A stretch of 64,000 bases of DNA, taken from Zonotrichia leucophrys gambelii (taxonomy: Eukaryota; Chordata; Aves; Passeriformes; Passerellidae). The notes under the pieces are model-generated. The model saw nothing but the letters and a program-made list of their open reading frames with translations. It was not told the origin of the DNA and did not search any database. The first letter of the stretch is position 1. Each line of letters starts with the position of its first letter. This document shows, piece after piece, positions 1 through 12,690 of the stretch. Position numbers and translations under genes: made by a program. The stretch lies in assembly GCF_028769735.1 (NCBI RefSeq), contig NC_088171.1:126750533-126814532 (forward strand). The letters are read 5' to 3'.

Positions 1-3000
1 TTGGCATGTTTTGTGATAGAACACAGGAACACTGCTGGAAAAAGTCCCCAGGATTTCTGGAATAATATTAATTCAGACAGCAGTGATTTTTCTGTTTTCA
101 TGAAGTTCTTTTGAAAGACAGCAAGGAGATCCAAGGGACTGACTCTACCAGTAAAGAACTGACTTGAAGAGCCCATGAGGGCTGCAGAAGGAAGTATCAA
201 AGACTGGTTGAAATGAGACAAGGTGTTTTATTTTATACTTGAAATCTCTGTGTGGTAATGGTCAGTTAAAATTCTGACACTGATTGAAGCAAGTATTTAT
301 TAGTTTCCATGCTTTTAAGTACTTACTGAGCAATAACTGATGCTCAATAAATCATCTAAGAAAAATGAGGTCTTCAGCTTATACTAATGATTCATCCAAA
401 TGAGGGGTCCAAAAATTCTACAAATGCAATGATTGGAGAAAACAATGCTTTATTCTGTGGACAAAATCAATATTGCAGACATGTTAGACACAAAAGGGTT
501 TTCTCTAAAAAATGCTTTGTTCTCATACACTTGATTGTTTTCAGCTGCTGTAGTCAGAGAAGTCAGGCTGTAAAATTGCATTACAAAAATGCTGAAGATG
601 TTGCACTCTACATTAATTTTATGATGAAAACCCAGAAATTTTAGAGGGTAAAATGAATGGGCTGTCAGTCTGAAAGCACAGGGAAAGCTAAAACTAAAGT
701 TGGATATAGTTGTGCAAGACAGTATTACGCCAGAAACTGTAATATTAGCACTGAAAGGAGAGGCACAGGCAGCAGAGGGTAAGGTGGTAAACTTCAGCCA
801 TGATAGGGAATGATAGGGAACTTATCCCCGCTGAGGGAGTTTGTGAACTAAATTCATAAGGAAAAAACCAACTGGAAAGGATTCAATTTGTAATTGGACC
901 AGAGGAAAATGTATCCATTATGGGATTAGAGAGAGGTCGTGCTATGGCGTCGCTGTGCTGGTTCCCTCCGCTCCCTCACTCCTCTGCTCAGCGTCCCACT
1001 TACAATAACCTCAGAAGCTGGGGAAAGCTACAGGACAGGGGTGGGCAATTGTGCTCTTCTCTCATAGAGGATAATTCTTCTTTCCCTATAGTTGAGACCA
1101 AATAAGGGGTAGATAGCATTTGTGTGTGGGTGTGGGTGTGATGGGGAATAGCTATTTCCCACATGTCTTTGGCTGTGTACACGTGAGAACTGATCCAGGA
1201 TGATTTATCTCTCGGTGTGAGAGACCTCCTGAGAGTGATTGGGAATGAGAACTTGAAAGCATGAGGATAAAGGGGAGTAATGTGGACTTTGATAATTATC
1301 ACACTGTAGGGTTTTTGTCCCTTTGTGTTACTTGCTTAGCAGAAGTAAATATGTAAACAACATTCACTTTTTATTACTATCTTTCCTGGTTTACCAGTGT
1401 TTGAAGGGCAGGCTCCTCATCCTGGTAAATCCACATTTGATTTTAAATTTCTTGTGATATCAAGAATGTGAGAAGTCTTTTCTTTATTTGTGCTGATACA
1501 GTACTTCTAGTCCTTAAAGCATTTTATATTGTCTGGAATTGCTGCACAGAAAAATTTCTCTATTCAGTACAGCCCCCTAAATCCTCCTTTCTGGAGTCCT
1601 GGAGAAGCATTTGATTTGAGAAGGACAGATATTGAAACCCTGTGTTCCTATGAACAAGTTTAAAAATAAACTTCAAAATTTCATGTCTTTGTTACAAGAC
1701 CAAAAGCCTTTAAGCACTTAATGGAGTGGAGAGAGAAACTGCATGTGGCTATTGTGTCCTGCTCAAGTTCCTGCTAAGGCTTATATTATCCCATTAGCTG
1801 TACAGTAATAGACAAGTTTGTTTCTGAAAGTATATATGTTATCTATTCTAAATAGTTCTCCTTGGCTTAGTAGAGAGTTTATTGTTTTCTTCTAATAAGA
1901 AACATTGAAGAAACATGAAGAAAAAGCCTCCTGATTATATTTACTTTCTTGAGGCCCTGGTGGAATAGGCACAGAGTCCTTATTGCTGCTATAATCAAAG
2001 AATGGCCAGAAGATCATAATAATGTGTCACAAGTAAATGTTTTCAGTGAGACATGAGGTTGGGGTCTGGTATATTTCTAAACTATATGTCAGGCCTTGAA
2101 AGTTCTCAATTAATTTTCTTCAGGTTTAGTAAAGCGAAAATCTCCGTGGTAAGGGGTTATCACAAATGCACCAAGGCTCTGTAACTCAGAAGAGCAATAC
2201 TCACACTGAGCACTTACATGCAGACCTCAAAGAGCTTTTAATCACTCGATGCTTAACCAATTTGCAGCAGATATCTTAGCTAGCAATTATGGCCTCCCTT
2301 AGCTCCAAAGTATTTGTGAGCAGACTTTAACTCTCTCAAACAATTCAGTCACTCAGAATTTTACAGAAGTATCTCTTTAAGGAAGACTTTCAAACTGCTA
2401 TGTATCAGCCCTTTAAAATAATTCACACATCAATTTATACATTTATTTATATATATATATATGTATATAACTAATCTCATATGCATTTAACACTTATTGT
2501 GTTATTTTAAAATGTAATGCACATACACAATACTATACCATTCTTGGAAAATCTATTTATTGTACACTGTGCTGTTCACTAAAATGATGCATTGTTAATT
2601 GTGTAGAAAAAGTTCAATTTTTAATGTAATTATTTGAGATAATGCTATAGGTCTTTGATATTATATATTGAGATGTCATTATAACTGCTCCTGTTAGCAA
2701 TGGGAAGCCAGGTATGTCTTCATTGACCATGTATACAATAGATCAATAGCAATATCAACAAATTTAAACAGTAAAATAAATTGCTCTTTATGTGAAAAAA
2801 ATGTTTCTGCCTTCAGTGTGTTAAATATTAGTTCTGGAATTCCAACACTAGTATTATCATCCTTTTACCAAGAGCCTCAATAAAGACGGAAAACAAGAGA
2901 AAGCTGAACTGTTGGCTTTTAATGTAACTACAGGCAGAAAAAACAGTGTTTGCAGATTGTTCCAAAATGAAGTAATTGCATGCTCTAAAGTGGGTGCTCA

Positions 3001-4489
3001 TTGAGGATGCACAGCCTGCAGGTGTTACCAGGCAAACTGAGGGGCTGGGGGGACACAAGGGTTCTGCAGCTCCACCTGAGATTTGGTACTGAAGGCTGCT
3101 TTGGAAATGCATGTGAGAGAGAGCTGTTCAATAAGGAGCTGCAGAAATCACAAGCAACAGTCTATGCAAAGCCACAGAGATGCCAACAGAGATGCAAAGC
3201 CAAAGCATTTATAACTATACCTCCACTGTACATAGGTTTGTAACTATATATATATATATATATATAAAGGCATTATATATCATACCTTATTTTATTTAGA
3301 TACATATGTTTGCATATGTTTCTGAATATTTTTGTATATATTTATGTTTCCATAAATGATAGACACATGTACATATAATATGTATAAGCAGACTGTGTAC
3401 TAGCTACTTCTCAGACCAAATGTGTTTGAAAGTATGTAATTAGAGAAGACAATTTAAGTGTTTGTTTTTAGATGTTTTAAAAAATATGGTACACATGGTA
3501 CTTGCCTCTCTTCTTTCAAATAAAGAAATTTCTGTGATGATCCAGGTACTCATTTCTACCTTCCTAATAGAGAAACCAAGAAACAAAGTAACTATAGTTA
3601 CATGTAATTAATCAAAACTTTTTCATTAGGAATTCAATCATTCATTTTACAAAATATCCCTAAATTTAACATAGGGGTGAAAATGAAAGTGGAATTATCA
3701 TTGACCTTTTTTGTTTTGTTCAAGTAATTTCTCTGGGCTACTCTATATATTAATAGAGTTATTTTACAGAATTCTATTTGTCTGTGGTCTTCTGTCAGTG
3801 TTGCAATCAAACACTGTGAGTGTTAGAAAAACATAAAAATTGAAAGTTTACTATTTAAATATTTAAACACTTTATATCATATTTCTTTCTTTTTTAGAAA
3901 ACCCAGGTTTATAGAGAAGTTAGGTACTCAAAATTCTGGTTTCCTATAAATATTTTTCAGATAGCACTATTAACGAATCAACATTTTAAGTGTGCTACTA
4001 TGTCAAATGTTGTACGCTAGTATGCTGAACAATATATTATGTAGTCTGGCCTTCATAAAAATATAGATAGTAAGATTTAATGTGTAGTAAAAGTAGTAAA
4101 TATATATATTTGTGATTTTCAAACTTACCTTTAATGAGAAGAAGCTGCATTTTTAAAGCCACTATATAATTTATTTTGGTGTGACAGCTGTGTCCTACAG
4201 ACACAACGACCATGAGGAAATCCATTCTTGCATTGTCATATACAATAGATATACTTGACATAACTTCAACATGATAATATTGAGGATTCAAGAATTTTAT
4301 AAATAATTCCTCATCTCCTTTTTACTTTTTCTTTCTCTATTTCATACTCATGGTTTAGGGCTTTTCACATATGGAGGACTGTGCTATTTTAGACTGCAAG
4401 TAAACACATCTTTAAATTATGATTATCTTCTGGTTCTGCTTTTTAAACTCTTTATATGCTGATCATATCACTAAAGTTGAGTAAATGCC
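1..4489. other. Intergenic AT-rich DNA; microsatellites only
   Basis: No gene or recognised transposon is visible. It holds AT dinucleotide tracts at 2449-2469 and 3245-3266 and a short GTGTGGG-type stretch near 1120-1140. A small GC-richer patch with a few CpGs lies at about 930-1060. An 11-bp direct repeat (ATGATAGGGA) is at about 800-822. The short ORFs do not resemble any family I know. Confidence 0.6.
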
Positions 4490-4803
4490 CTGGGGTGGCT
4501 TCACCTCGCATCCTGTGCACAGTTTTGGGCAGCACACAATAAGAAAGCCATTAAACTATTACAGAGGATCCAAAGGAAGGCAACAAGGGTGATGAAGGGC
4601 AGTGAGAGGAAGCTCAGTGAGGAGCAGCTGAGGTCGCTCGGTCTGTTCAGCCTGGAGAAGACTGAGAGTAGAGATCATTGCAGTTACAACTTCCTCATGA
4701 GAGCAATAGGAGGGGCAGGCACCAATCTCTTGATTCTTGAGACCTGTGACAAGACCAGAGGAAGTGGCAGGAGGCTCAGCATTTTCTATGATTCTATGAT
4801 GAA
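4490..4803 (+). mobile_element. CR1 LINE fragment, 3' part
   Basis: This matches the 3' portion of avian CR1 retrotransposons. Recognisable blocks are TGTGCACAGTTTTGGGCAGC, GATCCAAAGGAAGGCAACA, AGCTGAGGTCGCTCGGTCTG, TTCAGCCTGGAGAAG and GACAAGACCAGAGGAAGTGG. It ends in the diagnostic 3' tail TTCTATGATTCTATGAT at about 4784-4800. The segment between GGAGGCTCAG and the tail is shorter than in intact CR1 copies, so an internal deletion is likely. It is a dead 5'-truncated copy. Confidence 0.92.
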
Positions 4804-6240
4804 TGCACAGAACTAAGTGTCAGAACAGCCGTAATCTACACTGCAGAAGTAGACCTTCAGTCTTCCTTACGAGTCCTTGATACAAGACAATTGCTGCTTA
4901 CTTTCTCTTCTGAATTACTATGAAAGACTGGAAATCACTTACCATGCAAGGGGACCTTGCATGTGGTTCCCTAAACTACTAAGAAACAGCTATTTTGGTA
5001 ATTAGTATGCTTGACATAGCAAATCATATTGGCATAGACTAATTCATACCCATAGCCTTCAGACACACACTTCCTCTCTCACTCATATTTGTGAAGCTTT
5101 TGGTAGTGCAAATTTACATTGGCACCAGCACCATTACTTGAGCATTTCAGTTAGTATTAAAGCTACCTGCTCATAAATATCTAAATAGAATTTACCTTGT
5201 TTCTGCTTTTGCTCTCAGTGACTAATTTTGTCTCATTTTGCAGCTGACAGAAAATATAAACCACAGTAGTTACAAGATTTTTGAATCTTTATGCAAATTA
5301 CAAGAATAAAGAAGCCACAGCAGAATCCTGCACAAATGTGCATGAATGCTGCCATTGTAAAACTGTGAGGACATTCAGGGTTCTCTGCTGCTGCTCAGTC
5401 TGAGGCAATCTGTGCATTTGGTTCAGTTCTTGTTCACAGACACCCTGCACCTTGTGTGCCTTCACTGGTGACCTGTGTAGGCGTCTGGTGCCACAGAACT
5501 GGAGCTTGAGACCTTTCTTTCTTTAGGAAGGACTGATGTGTTCATCACACACCACACACAGCAGTGTGGGCTCTGAGTTTTGAGCACTCTGAAATGCTAA
5601 TGTCGCTACACGGAGTTTAAGATTACATATAGGTCAGCGTTATGTGTAAAGGGGAGAATGACATTTCTCCAAGGACAGATAATATTATTTATAACAGATT
5701 TCTTGCACTTTTCAGTGATGGTATCAATTGTTTACAGTTGACTGAAACAAGTGGAATTAAGTCTGATAAGGGATCGAGGCTTGGGTCCAAGCCCAGATCC
5801 TTTTACCAAGGCTGTAGTAGAGTCGGTTATTGAGATTGTGCAGTCAAAGAGTTACTGAAAAAGTAGCACAAATATTTTTAGGCAAAATCCTCATTCCATG
5901 GAAAAATTTTCATTAACTTTAATGACTTCAAGATTTGCCCCCTGCTGTGAAGCTGATTTATCATTTGTACAGGGCATTTTTAACAAAAAAGCCTTTGCTA
6001 ATGCCAGAAATATGACATTGCCTGGACTGAGAGGCTTAGTTATTTGGTTTTTTTCTTCATTTATGAAGAATATGTCTGTTAAGACAGCCTCTAATCATGA
6101 AATCACATTCTGGTAAAATGATTAATTTCAAGTTTTAGAAATTTTTCAGCTTTGAATATTGTGGAGGGAACAATAATTGAAATACTTTTAATAAAGAAAT
6201 ATGTAGTAGCATGAAAAAAATTGAAATGGGAAACTTTTAC
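4804..6240. other. Intergenic, no feature seen
   Basis: AT-rich unique-looking DNA. Its open frames (for example 5642-5833 and 5898-6116) are short and unrecognised. No repeat family, RNA gene or CpG island is apparent. Confidence 0.55.
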
Positions 6241-6440
6241 AGAATTTCACAGAATCACAGAATGTGTTGAGAAGAAGGGACCTTAAAGATTTTCGAGTTC
6301 CAACCTGTCTTGCATTGTCAATGACACCTTCCACTAGACCAGGCTGCTGAAAGCCCCATCCAGCCTGATCCTGAACAATTACAGGGTTGGGGCATCTGCA
6401 GCATCTCTGTGCACAACCACTTCAATCAGTAGTCTCTCTT
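6241..6440 (-). mobile_element. CR1 LINE fragment, reverse orientation
   Basis: The + strand begins with AGAATTTCACAGAATCACAG, the reverse complement of a CR1 3' tail. It continues through GGGACCTTAAAGATTTTCGAG, CACTAGACCAGGCTGCTGAA and AGCCCCATCCAGCCTGATCC, all reverse-strand CR1 3'-UTR blocks. Divergence is considerable. The far end is indistinct, near 6430-6440. Confidence 0.88.
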
Positions 6441-6714
6441 ACTTTTCTCAGTTACATGTAGAAAACTTCAGTGAGCTGCAAGCCAACATTCAGGTTTCAG
6501 TGGCAACTTGAATCTCTATTGCTTTTTCAAGCTTTGTTTAGAAAATGAGAGAAAATCAGGGAAAATATGCAGCAAAAGAAAGGATTAATTTTCTGTGCAC
6601 GCTGCAGGTCGTTAAAAGGATATATATAGTGATCTATAGTGATACTTGCAGCTGGTCAGAAACTGGCCCCGTGGACACCAGGGTACACTCACTACATTTA
6701 CTAAAGGAAGGGTT

Positions 6715-7135
6715 AAGCCGGGACGGGAGCTCTGCCTCCTTGCCCCGGGCCCAGCCTGGCCTGTGCCCCGCGCTCCCGCTCCTTTGCCGCTGCAGCTGCG
6801 TTTGCAGGCGGCTGATGTGCTTAGCTGGAGTACAGAAACTGCGCGTTCTGCGGAGCATCTCAGACCACGGCCAGCAAGCCCTGTGTGCTCAGACGCGGGG
6901 CTCTGCCGCAGCGGCGGTGAGGGCTCCGCGCTGGGCCCGCTCGCACGGCCCGGCACGGCCCCGCCTTCCCCGGCCACAGTGCGGGGCGCGGCCGGCAGGG
7001 GGCGCCCGCGCTCCGCCCGGGAAGGCGCTGAGGGGGCGGGGAGCAGGCGGCTCCGGGAGCGCACGGGCAGCGGCGAGCGAGCCTTATCAGCGGCTAATCA
7101 GCCCTGGGAGCGCTCACACCGCGGGAAAGAATCGC
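6715..7135. promoter_or_regulatory. CpG island, candidate promoter or insulator
   Basis: A sharp GC- and CpG-rich block inside AT-rich DNA. By eye about 30 CpG dinucleotides lie in the 180 bp 6911-7090, while flanking kilobases have almost none. It contains a GC box GGGGCGGGG at 7033-7041, a CTCF-like core CCGGCAGGGGGCG at 6992-7004, a donor-like GGTGAGGG at 6916-6923 and a GATA-type CTTATCAG at about 7082-7089. It lies about 14 kb upstream of ANGPT1 exon 1. Open frames across it on both strands (up to 233 codons) are what GC-rich DNA without stop codons gives, and they match no protein I recognise. It could be the promoter of an unannotated non-coding RNA, a distal ANGPT1 element or a CTCF site. 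Confidence 0.7.
6992..7004 (+). promoter_or_regulatory. CTCF-like core motif
   Basis: CCGGCAGGGGGCG fits the vertebrate CTCF core CCASYAGRKGGCR at 12 of 13 positions (G for A at position 3). It lies within a CpG island. Occupancy is unknown and depends on methylation. Confidence 0.5.
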
Positions 7136-7229
7136 TTTGTCACTGTCCTAACATGTCTAAATAAACCAACAAACACCCCCAGCTTCTTGGGTGAGGGTAT
7201 TACAGGAATTTCACACATCTGTTTCAGGC

Positions 7230-7588
7230 CTCATGGCAATGGCTGAGGGAGCTGGGGGTGTTAAGTCTGGAGAAAAGCAGATTGTTGCTATCTTTAACCA
7301 CCTGAACGGAGGTTGTAGAGGTAGGGCTCAGTTTCTTCTCCCAGGTATCGAGAAATAGGATGAGAGGAAATGTTTTCATGTTGCACCAGTGGAGGTTTAG
7401 ATTGGTTGTTAGGTAAACTTCACTGAAAGTGCTGTCAAGCCTCAGAACATCCAGGCTGTCCCTGAATGTGTACAAAAGACGTGTGGACAGGGCACTCAGG
7501 GATGTGGTTTAGTGGTGGACTTGACAGTGCGGGGTAACTTTGTGTTCCTAGAGAGTTTTTTCCAACCTAAACAATTAGATGATTCAAT
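7230..7588 (+). mobile_element. CR1 LINE fragment, 3' part
   Basis: Degenerate CR1 3' region. It starts near GAGGGAGCTGGGGGTGTTAA and runs through GTCTGGAGAAAAGCAG, GGAGGTTGTAGAGGTAGGG, CTCCCAGGTATCGAGAAATA, GGATGAGAGGAAATG, CACCAGTGGAGGTTTAGATT, GGGATGTGGTTTAGTGGTGG and TTTTTTCCAACCTAAACAAT. It ends with a decayed ATGATTCAAT tail. It sits about 100 bp after the CpG island. No coding capacity remains. Confidence 0.92.
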
Positions 7589-7599
7589 TATATTGCAAA

Positions 7600-10500
7600 A
7601 ACATACTTGTGACAGTGCTATAGAGGTCAAACTAACTTCTGACAATCTAGACTTTGCTATGCTCCAGTGACTGGGATTTCCTTTGGTTTGAAACATATCC
7701 CAAAAGCTTGTATAGATAAGTGCATGTGAACTGAAGAGAATGTTTTTTGAAGTAACTTCTCCTACAAGGATGGATATCCTTGAAGGATTTAATTCTGAGG
7801 GTTTTTTTCAAAAGCAAAATCATAAATATGCCTCCACTGCATCACTTAAATCTTACATGAACATGAAAGATATTGTATGAGTATCTTGTTCAATTTTGTA
7901 TCTGCTTAAATGCAGCTTATCTACCGTTATCTTTTTTTTAACTATGTAATGACTTTTTTTGCTAGTAGTAGAATCTATGTAAGAGTTCCCATCATGGGTG
8001 ATCTTTGTCCTTTTCTTTGGTTAATACTACAGCAAAATCACTCTTATTAAACCAGAGCAGTGCCTAAATATAGAGCAGTAGCATAAAGCTGAAGAGATAA
8101 AAAATGAACTGCAGCTTTCTGTCATTGGATTACTCTTTTTGTTTGGATTCTAATACTGGTATTACCATCATAATAAATTTACCTCAAAACTTCTATGTTT
8201 ATTGCTTAAAAAAGAGTTAAGGTAGACTCTTGACAAAACACTTTTTTTTTCTAGGCCGAACTACCCACAAGCAGCATTTTCTCACTTCAGTTTCCTTTTA
8301 CCCTTTTGAAAAAAAAAGGGTGGTAGTGGTTTAACATTAATGAGAGCTACTTTGCTATAAGATTCATCTGCATATAAAGGTGCTGATACACACAGGCAAC
8401 ATACTTCCAAAAACCCTTTCCTGTTATAAACCCCCACCAGTAGAAGTCTCCCACCAATGGAAGATTTAACATGAATCTCATCCCAGCTTCCAGTAGCTTC
8501 CTGACTTCCAATTTCATATAACATTTCTATTCTTTGCTCATCTGAGGAAATATTTATGTATATGAAAATACACTAGTTGATTATAACAGAACCTATCGCA
8601 AGATCACAGCCTAGTTATATTTCCTTTCTTCTGGTTATTTTTTCCTCCTTTCTTAAGGCATGTTCCACATCATCAGAGTGTTGTTTAGACTGGGGAATCA
8701 AAATACTTGTCTCCTGCCTTTGTAACATATAAGTAGCCTTTGCACAGGGCTTTTGACAAATAAGTAGGTTTTCAAGTGTAACAAACAAATAAAAAAATGT
8801 GCCAAAACAACAAACAAAAAATCCACAACCCAATAAAAATAAAACCAAAAAAACCAAAGAAAAATGCCATGTATTTATGTTGCTTAACTACTTTGTAGAG
8901 AAATATGCTTTCCATCTGGAATTAGAAACCTGCAAGTTACTTTTCATTTAAACACAAGCAACCAGCTTCTTTCCCTGAAAAGATGTTCTTTTTCTTTTGA
9001 GCTCCATTACACTTGAAGACGTTTATCACCCAAGATCTTTAGTAGATCAATTAGATATCTTGGGCAATGTTCATACAACACATTAGTCAAATGGATAAGA
9101 TCTTGAACTTGTCATGAAATTTTGTCAGTATGCAGAGGAAGATTCAGATATTTGCAGCAGCCTGTGTTGCCAAGGCATTTTAAACCATTTAGTAGAGGCA
9201 GCTTCAAACTTGCTGCTCAAGCACCTTGCATCACTGTGGTTTGACTGAAAAGTGCCTCAGAGAAGATTGATAGCTGTCTGGATACCATATGGTTGGCTCT
9301 CTGTAAATTATGTGGATCACAGTCTGAACTGAGTCTTTTACATTGTGTCTATAAAGAAGACTGCACTGTGAGGCTGAAATCTTCTCATCAGTACTGATCT
9401 GTCTATTGAGTTCAAATATTCTTTGTTTTGTCTAATCTCTGATGCAACAGTGAACCCACTTCTCATCTTTACATGATGTCCTCAGCTAAATGTTTTAATC
9501 ATATACTAATTGAAAAAACATGATAAAAAGTATCAGAGGAAGAGTTTATTTTTAGGCTCTGTTAAAAGTTTATAGGCAAATACTACTGTGTTGCAGGTTT
9601 TAGATTCCCCCTTTCTTCTGAGGTCCTGCGCTTTTAGGAATGCTATACTTTGTAGGACCAAATTCTGGTAAATGCTCTGGCAGAAATATACACGAAGAAA
9701 GGCTGAGGAAAAGAAGATAAACTTTGAAAGTGTTGCAGAAAACAGAGACAATGGGATAATCTTAGGTAACCATTTAATAAATGTAGTAACTATGATGATG
9801 TCTTATTTCCTTCCCATTTTATTAATTGAGAAATTGACTTGCTTTAGAGTATTCTGAATTATTAATCAGTATCTGCTCTGAGTTATATTTGCTTATGTTC
9901 CCATTCAACTCTTCAGGACCTTTCTTATGCTGTTGAAAATAGAAAATCTCGCCTTGGTAGGATGAAAATGGAAAGCACAAAACAACTTTCAAAATATAAA
10001 TTGTTGATAGTGTCTGCTACAGAAATTTTGGAAGAAGGTTTTCTTTCTCTCGTGAACAGCACAGGGTAGAGAAAGTGGTACCTCCTGATGCTTATACTTC
10101 ACACACTGATAAGCCCCAGCAGAACATAAATGGTATATGCAATTTATTTCAAATAAGCAAGACAAACAGTATGGTGGCAACATAAATTATGACATTACAA
10201 CTTCCCCAGCATTCTTCAGTTCCCATAGACCTTTCTGTCTGCTTCTACTGTACTAGACAAAGCCTGACAGCCTCTCTGCCTCCAGAGGGGCACACAGCAG
10301 CACCCTGCTTCAGATGCACAGCCTTGTTTTGCATATCCAACTACCTTATTTTAGGAATGGTGAGTTTATACTTGCTTATTGCCCAAGGCAGCATTGAGAG
10401 TGATGGTTTCATATTTATTTAAAAAAAAATATTTAAAAATAGCGAATGAGCAATAGAGAGCTTGCAGGAGCAGATAAATCAAGGGTGGAGTAGGCAGAGC

Positions 10501-12600
10501 CACATCAGATGTCACTGCATCTCTGCACTTCATCCCTTATTAGTGGTCCCAGCCACTTATAGGGTGTCATATAGGGTAGGGAATTAAGGGAACCTGAGTT
10601 CATGGCACTTCAGACTTGGATGTGTGTGTAGCTAGGACAGATGAAAAATCCGTGTACAGGGTATTTCTTTTATACACTTCAGAATCTAGAGAGCAAGATT
10701 GTATCATGCAAAAAAATTCCACAGAGCCTGGCTGGGTTTGCTCTGGTTTACATCTTCAAAGCTGTACTTAGAATTTTGATGGCTAATTTTGTCCTCATTT
10801 AGCCACTTGTTTTAAAATAATGATTTTCTAAATAAAAAACATTATTTGCCAGATGATACTTTTTATAAAGTATAATAACAGAGTTGTATAAATTACTGAA
10901 ATGATGGAATACGTGATGTTATATAAACACCTGATTTTTTTACCTTTTATGCAAGGGGTGTAAAGTACTTTACCAACAATTACACTTGGATACACATCCA
11001 GCTACTCTCCCGCTTACTGTGTTCCTTCTTTGCCTCCTGCTCTCTTGTTCCAGCAGTTATAACTCAAATTAACTCAGTACTACAAACCTGGGTCTTGCTC
11101 TGGGACCTACCTAGTCATGCATGGCTGATAAATGTTCAATGGGCAGCTGCTGTCTCCCAACAGGAGAGGGATGGTCATCCTTTTAGAAGGAAAATGTGAA
11201 TTTCCTCATGTCATGTCCCACCCATTCTTCATCATTTCACCAAGATAATTTTTACCTAATCCAAAGGATGGGTTTTAATTATTTCTCAGGAAATATGCAG
11301 AGATAGTTGCAGTTAGAAAACTCCACATTCTGAGTAAGAAGGTTGCATCGAGGGTGCTAAAAACAGAAGAGTGGTTTTGACTTTTTTTTTTTTCTTCTAA
11401 GAATTATACATCTCAATGGCAAACCAGGGGAGAAAACCCTAAAGTACCAGGAGTGATCCCTTTCCAGGTCATGAGCCCAACACTCCCTAAGAGCCAAGGT
11501 TAATATTTATCTATTGCCCTGTGGCAATAATTTTGAAGGTGTTGATCTTAGGGATTAATTACTGCTTTAAACAGGCAGTTAACAGTTTAAACAACATTTT
11601 TATTGGCATACAGTAGTTAATGCCTAGCAGTGTGCTGATGGGTTTATGATGACCAAGGTGAATTAAGAGTTCATCTTTGAGTTATATGCTCTTGGAGGCA
11701 GTGGGTCATTTGAGTACCATAGGTTAATGTATGTGAGATGTACAGTAAGTATTGTACACAGAGAAAAAATGTTCATTTTTAAATATTATACTTCAAACCA
11801 TTCTGTGTTCTGTTAATATAATATGAGCTGAAATTAAGCTCTCAGGCTACTGGTGCTCTGGTGACATGGTGTCTAAGCACACATGTTCCTGGGAACACAG
11901 TCCAGGCTCTGGTACTCATTTTTCAGAGCTGGTTCTCCAAAGGATACAACAGTGGAAGAAGTATTGCTGGGGTGTCACAGGTCCTACACTGTTCTGTGTT
12001 CACAGAGGTGGCTGAAGAAGTGGCTGCAAATCTCATTATACTCATAAACATGTTATATGATGAGTGGCATTAGAGGAAACCAAAGATATTTGTAGCTCCA
12101 TTATCTTCATTTCTATGTCTATAGTGATTAAGCATTTTGAGATCTGATATTCTGGCCACGTGCTATAGGTGCCAATCTCAAACGGTGTGGCTCTGCCTGT
12201 TTTCTGCAGGGAACCACAATCCTGCAGCATCCTGAGGAGTGAGTTTTACACCCAACACTGAGCATGTGTGCCAGAACAGGTTGTACAGAAGAGCTAGAAA
12301 AAAATCTCTGAAGGGAAGGTAGCACTTCTTCCCTGTGCCTGCAGTGTGACATGGGGACGTCTGCACCACGGGGCTGGTTAGAGATGTGCAGTACAATGTC
12401 TGTGCCTTGATACTAGGAATACCCTAATCCCCATGGATTCCTAGCTCTGTTTTCCAACTCTGTTCAGAAATACTGTCTCTGACTTCTATTAATGCCTTGA
12501 GTCTAACAGGCCAATTAATCAGAACCAATTTTTGCTAAATGTTTCTCCCACATAAAATTATGACAGCTTGCTGTCTAAGTATAGGATGAGTGCATCCTAT
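7600..12600. other. Intergenic AT-rich DNA, no gene seen
   Basis: No exon, RNA gene or clear transposon is visible over these 5 kb. It contains A- and T-tracts (for example 8241-8252 and 11381-11392) and scattered chance ORFs under 90 codons. A perfect small palindrome, CAAGGATGGATATCCTTG, lies near 7766-7783. Confidence 0.55.
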
Positions 12601-12609
12601 ATTTCATGC

Positions 12610-12690
12610 AAGACGTGTGACACGTGGATGCAGAGAGGCTATTTAGCGCGGTGCAGCTGGCGCGCCTCGCTGCTGCGATTCCACGGAAAG
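12610..12690. promoter_or_regulatory. Isolated CpG cluster with E-boxes
   Basis: An 80-bp island of CpGs in AT-rich DNA, with CACGTG at 12621-12626, CAGCTG at 12654-12659 and the palindrome GGCGCGCC at 12659-12666. It is too short for a standard CpG island. About 8.2 kb upstream of the ANGPT1 start codon, it is a candidate distal element. Only composition and motif density support that. Confidence 0.35.

Noticed and set aside
4589..4816. 75-codon frame on the + strand
   Set aside because: It is the CR1 3' region, not a gene.
6545..7246. 233-codon open frame across the CpG island
   Set aside because: GC-rich DNA lacks stop codons; overlapping frames of similar size are open on both strands, and the translation is low-complexity Ala/Arg/Gly/Pro with no domain.
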